Assembly: GCF_005222835.1 (NCBI RefSeq)
Contig: NZ_STGA01000002.1
Location: forward strand, 1-64,000
DNA length: 64,000 nt
Direction of reading: 5' to 3'
Source of the DNA: Rhizobium sp. FKY42
GTDB lineage: Bacteria; Pseudomonadota; Alphaproteobacteria; Rhizobiales; Rhizobiaceae
Part shown: positions 62,784 through 64,000 of the stretch, in pieces
Layout: each line of letters begins with the position of its first letter
Position numbering within the stretch: the stretch's first letter is position 1
Translations under genes and position numbers: made by a program
Notes under the pieces: generated by a model
Told to the model about the DNA's origin: nothing
What the model saw: only the letters and a program-made list of their open reading frames with translations
The model's database searches: none

Positions 62784-63506
62784 CGATTGCCCATCGACTG
62801 GCGGATGCGCACGATCTCGTCGCTCTTCTGGATATTGACGCCACGGCTCTGAACGATGCTTGGAAGTCGCTTGGAGGCACTGAGAAGTTTATCCCGGTCG
62901 CCTGCGACGTCACCAGCGAGCACAGCGTTGCCGCCATGGCAGCCCGGATTGCGGGTCTCGAGCAGGCCAGAACGCTGGTGAACAATGCAGGCGCGGCGCG
63001 CGGTTTCCCTTCATGATACGACAGCCGAAATCTGGCGCCAGGATGCAAGGCTTAATCTCGAAGCCGCCTTTTTGACATTTCGCACGCTGGAAGACGCCTT
63101 GAAGGCAACAAACGGTTCAGTGGTGAATATCGCCTCGGTCAACGGCATGGCCGTGTTCGGCCATCCAGCTTACAGCGCGGCAAAGGCTGGCCTCATCCAT
63201 TTCACCAGGCTGGTGGCTTTTGAATACGGCAAGTTTGGTATCCGGTCCAACGCCGTTGAACCGGGAACGGTCCGCACGCAGGCCTGGGAGGCGCGAGCCG
63301 CCGCCAACCCGCGAGCGTTCGAAGAAGCAAAGCGCTGGTACGCATTGCGCCGCATCGCAACGGCGCTGGATGTTGCTAATGCTGTCTATTTTCTTTCCAG
63401 CGAACAGGCTGCAGCGATCACCGGGGTTTTTCTTCCCCTCGATTGCGGACTGACTGCCGGACAGGCCGAACTGGCGCGCACCTTTTCACAATCCGAACAT
63501 TGCTGA
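62784..63506 (+). pseudogene. Short-chain dehydrogenase/reductase pseudogene (5' lost, one frameshift)
   Basis: Homology starts at IAHRLADAHDLVALLDID (the second strand of the Rossmann fold) without the TGxxxGIG cofactor loop. It goes through IPVACDVTSEHSV and LVNNAGAAR to about 63008, then continues in another frame with VSLHDTTAEIWRQD, NIASVNGMAVFGHPAYSAAKAG (catalytic Ser-Tyr-Lys), RSNAVEPGTVRTQAW and PLDCGLTAGQAE. Missing cofactor loop plus frameshift make it non-functional. It precedes a probable hexosaminidase gene by 68 bp, so it was part of the same sugar operon. Confidence 0.8.
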
Positions 63507-63574
63507 TCCATCACACGAAAAGAAACCGGCCAGCCAAGAGCCGGGACCGGACGCGATCCAGAAAGCGAACCATC

Positions 63575-64000
63575 ATGAACATTCCACTCTTTCGCCTCGA
63601 AAACGGCTGGGAGCCCGTGGACGGCGACGCATGCGGCCGCTTCATCTTAAATCTCATCAATCTGTCGGAAGCGCCACTCAGCGGTTTCAAGCTTGCCTAT
63701 ACCTCACTCACCCGCATCAAGGATTCGGAAGTGCCACGGTGTGACAACGCAGTCTTTCTGCGCCGCAATGCCAACTTCCATCAATTCGCTCCGGCAGATG
63801 ATTTCGTGCTGCTGCCGGGCGAAAGCTGGCGCTTTACGGTTGCACCGCTCTGGCGGCCGGCTCGCCATCGGACCGATGGCGCGAAATCAGCCTATGTGAC
63901 CCTTTCCGACGGATCGCATGTGCCGGTCAGCGTTGACGATACCCTGCTTTCGGGGCGTCCGCCGGAGCCTGCACCTGTTCTCATGCCGAAAGGTGAAGTT
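63575..64000 (+). CDS. Probable beta-N-acetylhexosaminidase, 5' part only
   Basis: 142 codons that run off the window without a stop. They read as the N-terminal beta-sandwich found before GH20 domains in rhizobial hexosaminidases: GRFILNLINLSEAPLSGFKLAYTSLTRI, FAPADDFVLLPGESWRF and SAYVTLSDGSHVPVSVDD. The catalytic DE motif would be beyond the edge. Location near nagA, the SIS deaminase and an ABC sugar ATPase stub supports chito-oligosaccharide use. No secretion signal and only a weak ribosome site (AAAGCGAACC). Confidence 0.6.
   Translation, partial: MNIPLFRLENGWEPVDGDACGRFILNLINLSEAPLSGFKLAYTSLTRIKDSEVPRCDNAVFLRRNANFHQFAPADDFVLLPGESWRFTVAPLWRPARHRTDGAKSAYVTLSDGSHVPVSVDDTLLSGRPPEPAPVLMPKGEV

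Noticed and set aside
62665..63048. Minus-strand frame ending KKPDGTLDVMKWQTLYYC
   Set aside because: The tail looks protein-like, but most of the frame is antisense to the SDR remnant. I could not assign the last 35 residues; it may be the end of another broken gene.
1..64000. CRISPR arrays, tRNA or rRNA genes, prophage, conjugation or defence genes
   Set aside because: None seen: no regularly spaced long repeats, no cloverleaf or rRNA sequence I could recognise, and no integrase, phage or toxin-antitoxin gene.

Overview
The window looks like a chromosome (or chromid) segment of an alphaproteobacterium of the Rhizobiaceae, most likely Agrobacterium or Rhizobium. Reasons: a rhizobial HmuRTUV haem-uptake set, the alphaproteobacterial phn order (phnF divergent from phnGHIJKL, a hexapeptide transferase, phnCDE1E2, phnM, phnN), GntR-type control of a nag operon with a SIS-type deaminase, and an enolase-superfamily protein very like one I remember from Agrobacterium. 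Genus is inference from remembered families; no search was run.

Layout. 1-1.2 kb: debris (possible IS end, an aroQ piece, two broken amino-acid ABC permease genes). 1.2-4.6 kb: remains of a sugar-acid locus (FadR-type regulator, KdgF-like cupin, a peptide-type permease and an SGNH esterase truncated against each other, an enolase-superfamily enzyme). 4.8-11.1 kb: haem acquisition: TonB-dependent receptor, HmuTUV, and divergently an IsdG-type haem monooxygenase overlapping hutX. 11.2-15.0 kb: a PaoABC-like periplasmic molybdo-flavoenzyme. 15.2-31.0 kb: a large catabolic cluster on the minus strand, flanked by a 3-hydroxyacyl-CoA-dehydrogenase-family gene and a GntR regulator on the plus strand. 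It encodes an isochorismatase-fold amidase, two deacetylase-fold hydrolases, LeuCD-type dehydratase, a five-gene branched-chain-type ABC importer, a PEP-mutase/isocitrate-lyase-family lyase, a fumarate-reductase-like flavoprotein and two Asp/Glu-racemase-family proteins. 31.1-34.2 kb: FAD/NAD(P) protein, DUF1989 protein and an unknown.

34.2-46.5 kb: a complete C-P lyase locus with a PhnF operator candidate, a second internal entry with a Pho-box candidate, and an oversized second PhnE. 46.5-53.1 kb: zinc alcohol dehydrogenase, glpD with its promoter/operator, glpR, and pntAB. 53.2-54.5 kb: a palindrome-rich spacer, a frameshifted and deleted aldehyde dehydrogenase and an AraC tail. 54.5-58.4 kb: a nag operon (ROK kinase, NagA, SIS deaminase, GntR). 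58.9-64 kb: what looks like the rest of a GlcNAc/chitobiose region, broken by a block holding a BON protein, a 37-residue membrane peptide, a D-threonine-aldolase-family enzyme and an M81 peptidase. An ABC ATPase stub lies on one side; an SDR stub and the start of a probable beta-hexosaminidase lie on the other.

The candidate for something undescribed is the 15.2-31 kb cluster. Its enzyme set reads as import, ring opening of a cyclic amide or imide, removal of the amide, isomerisation or reduction of a butenedioate-like acid, hydration by a LeuCD-type enzyme, and cleavage by an isocitrate-lyase-type enzyme. The substrate cannot be read from sequence.
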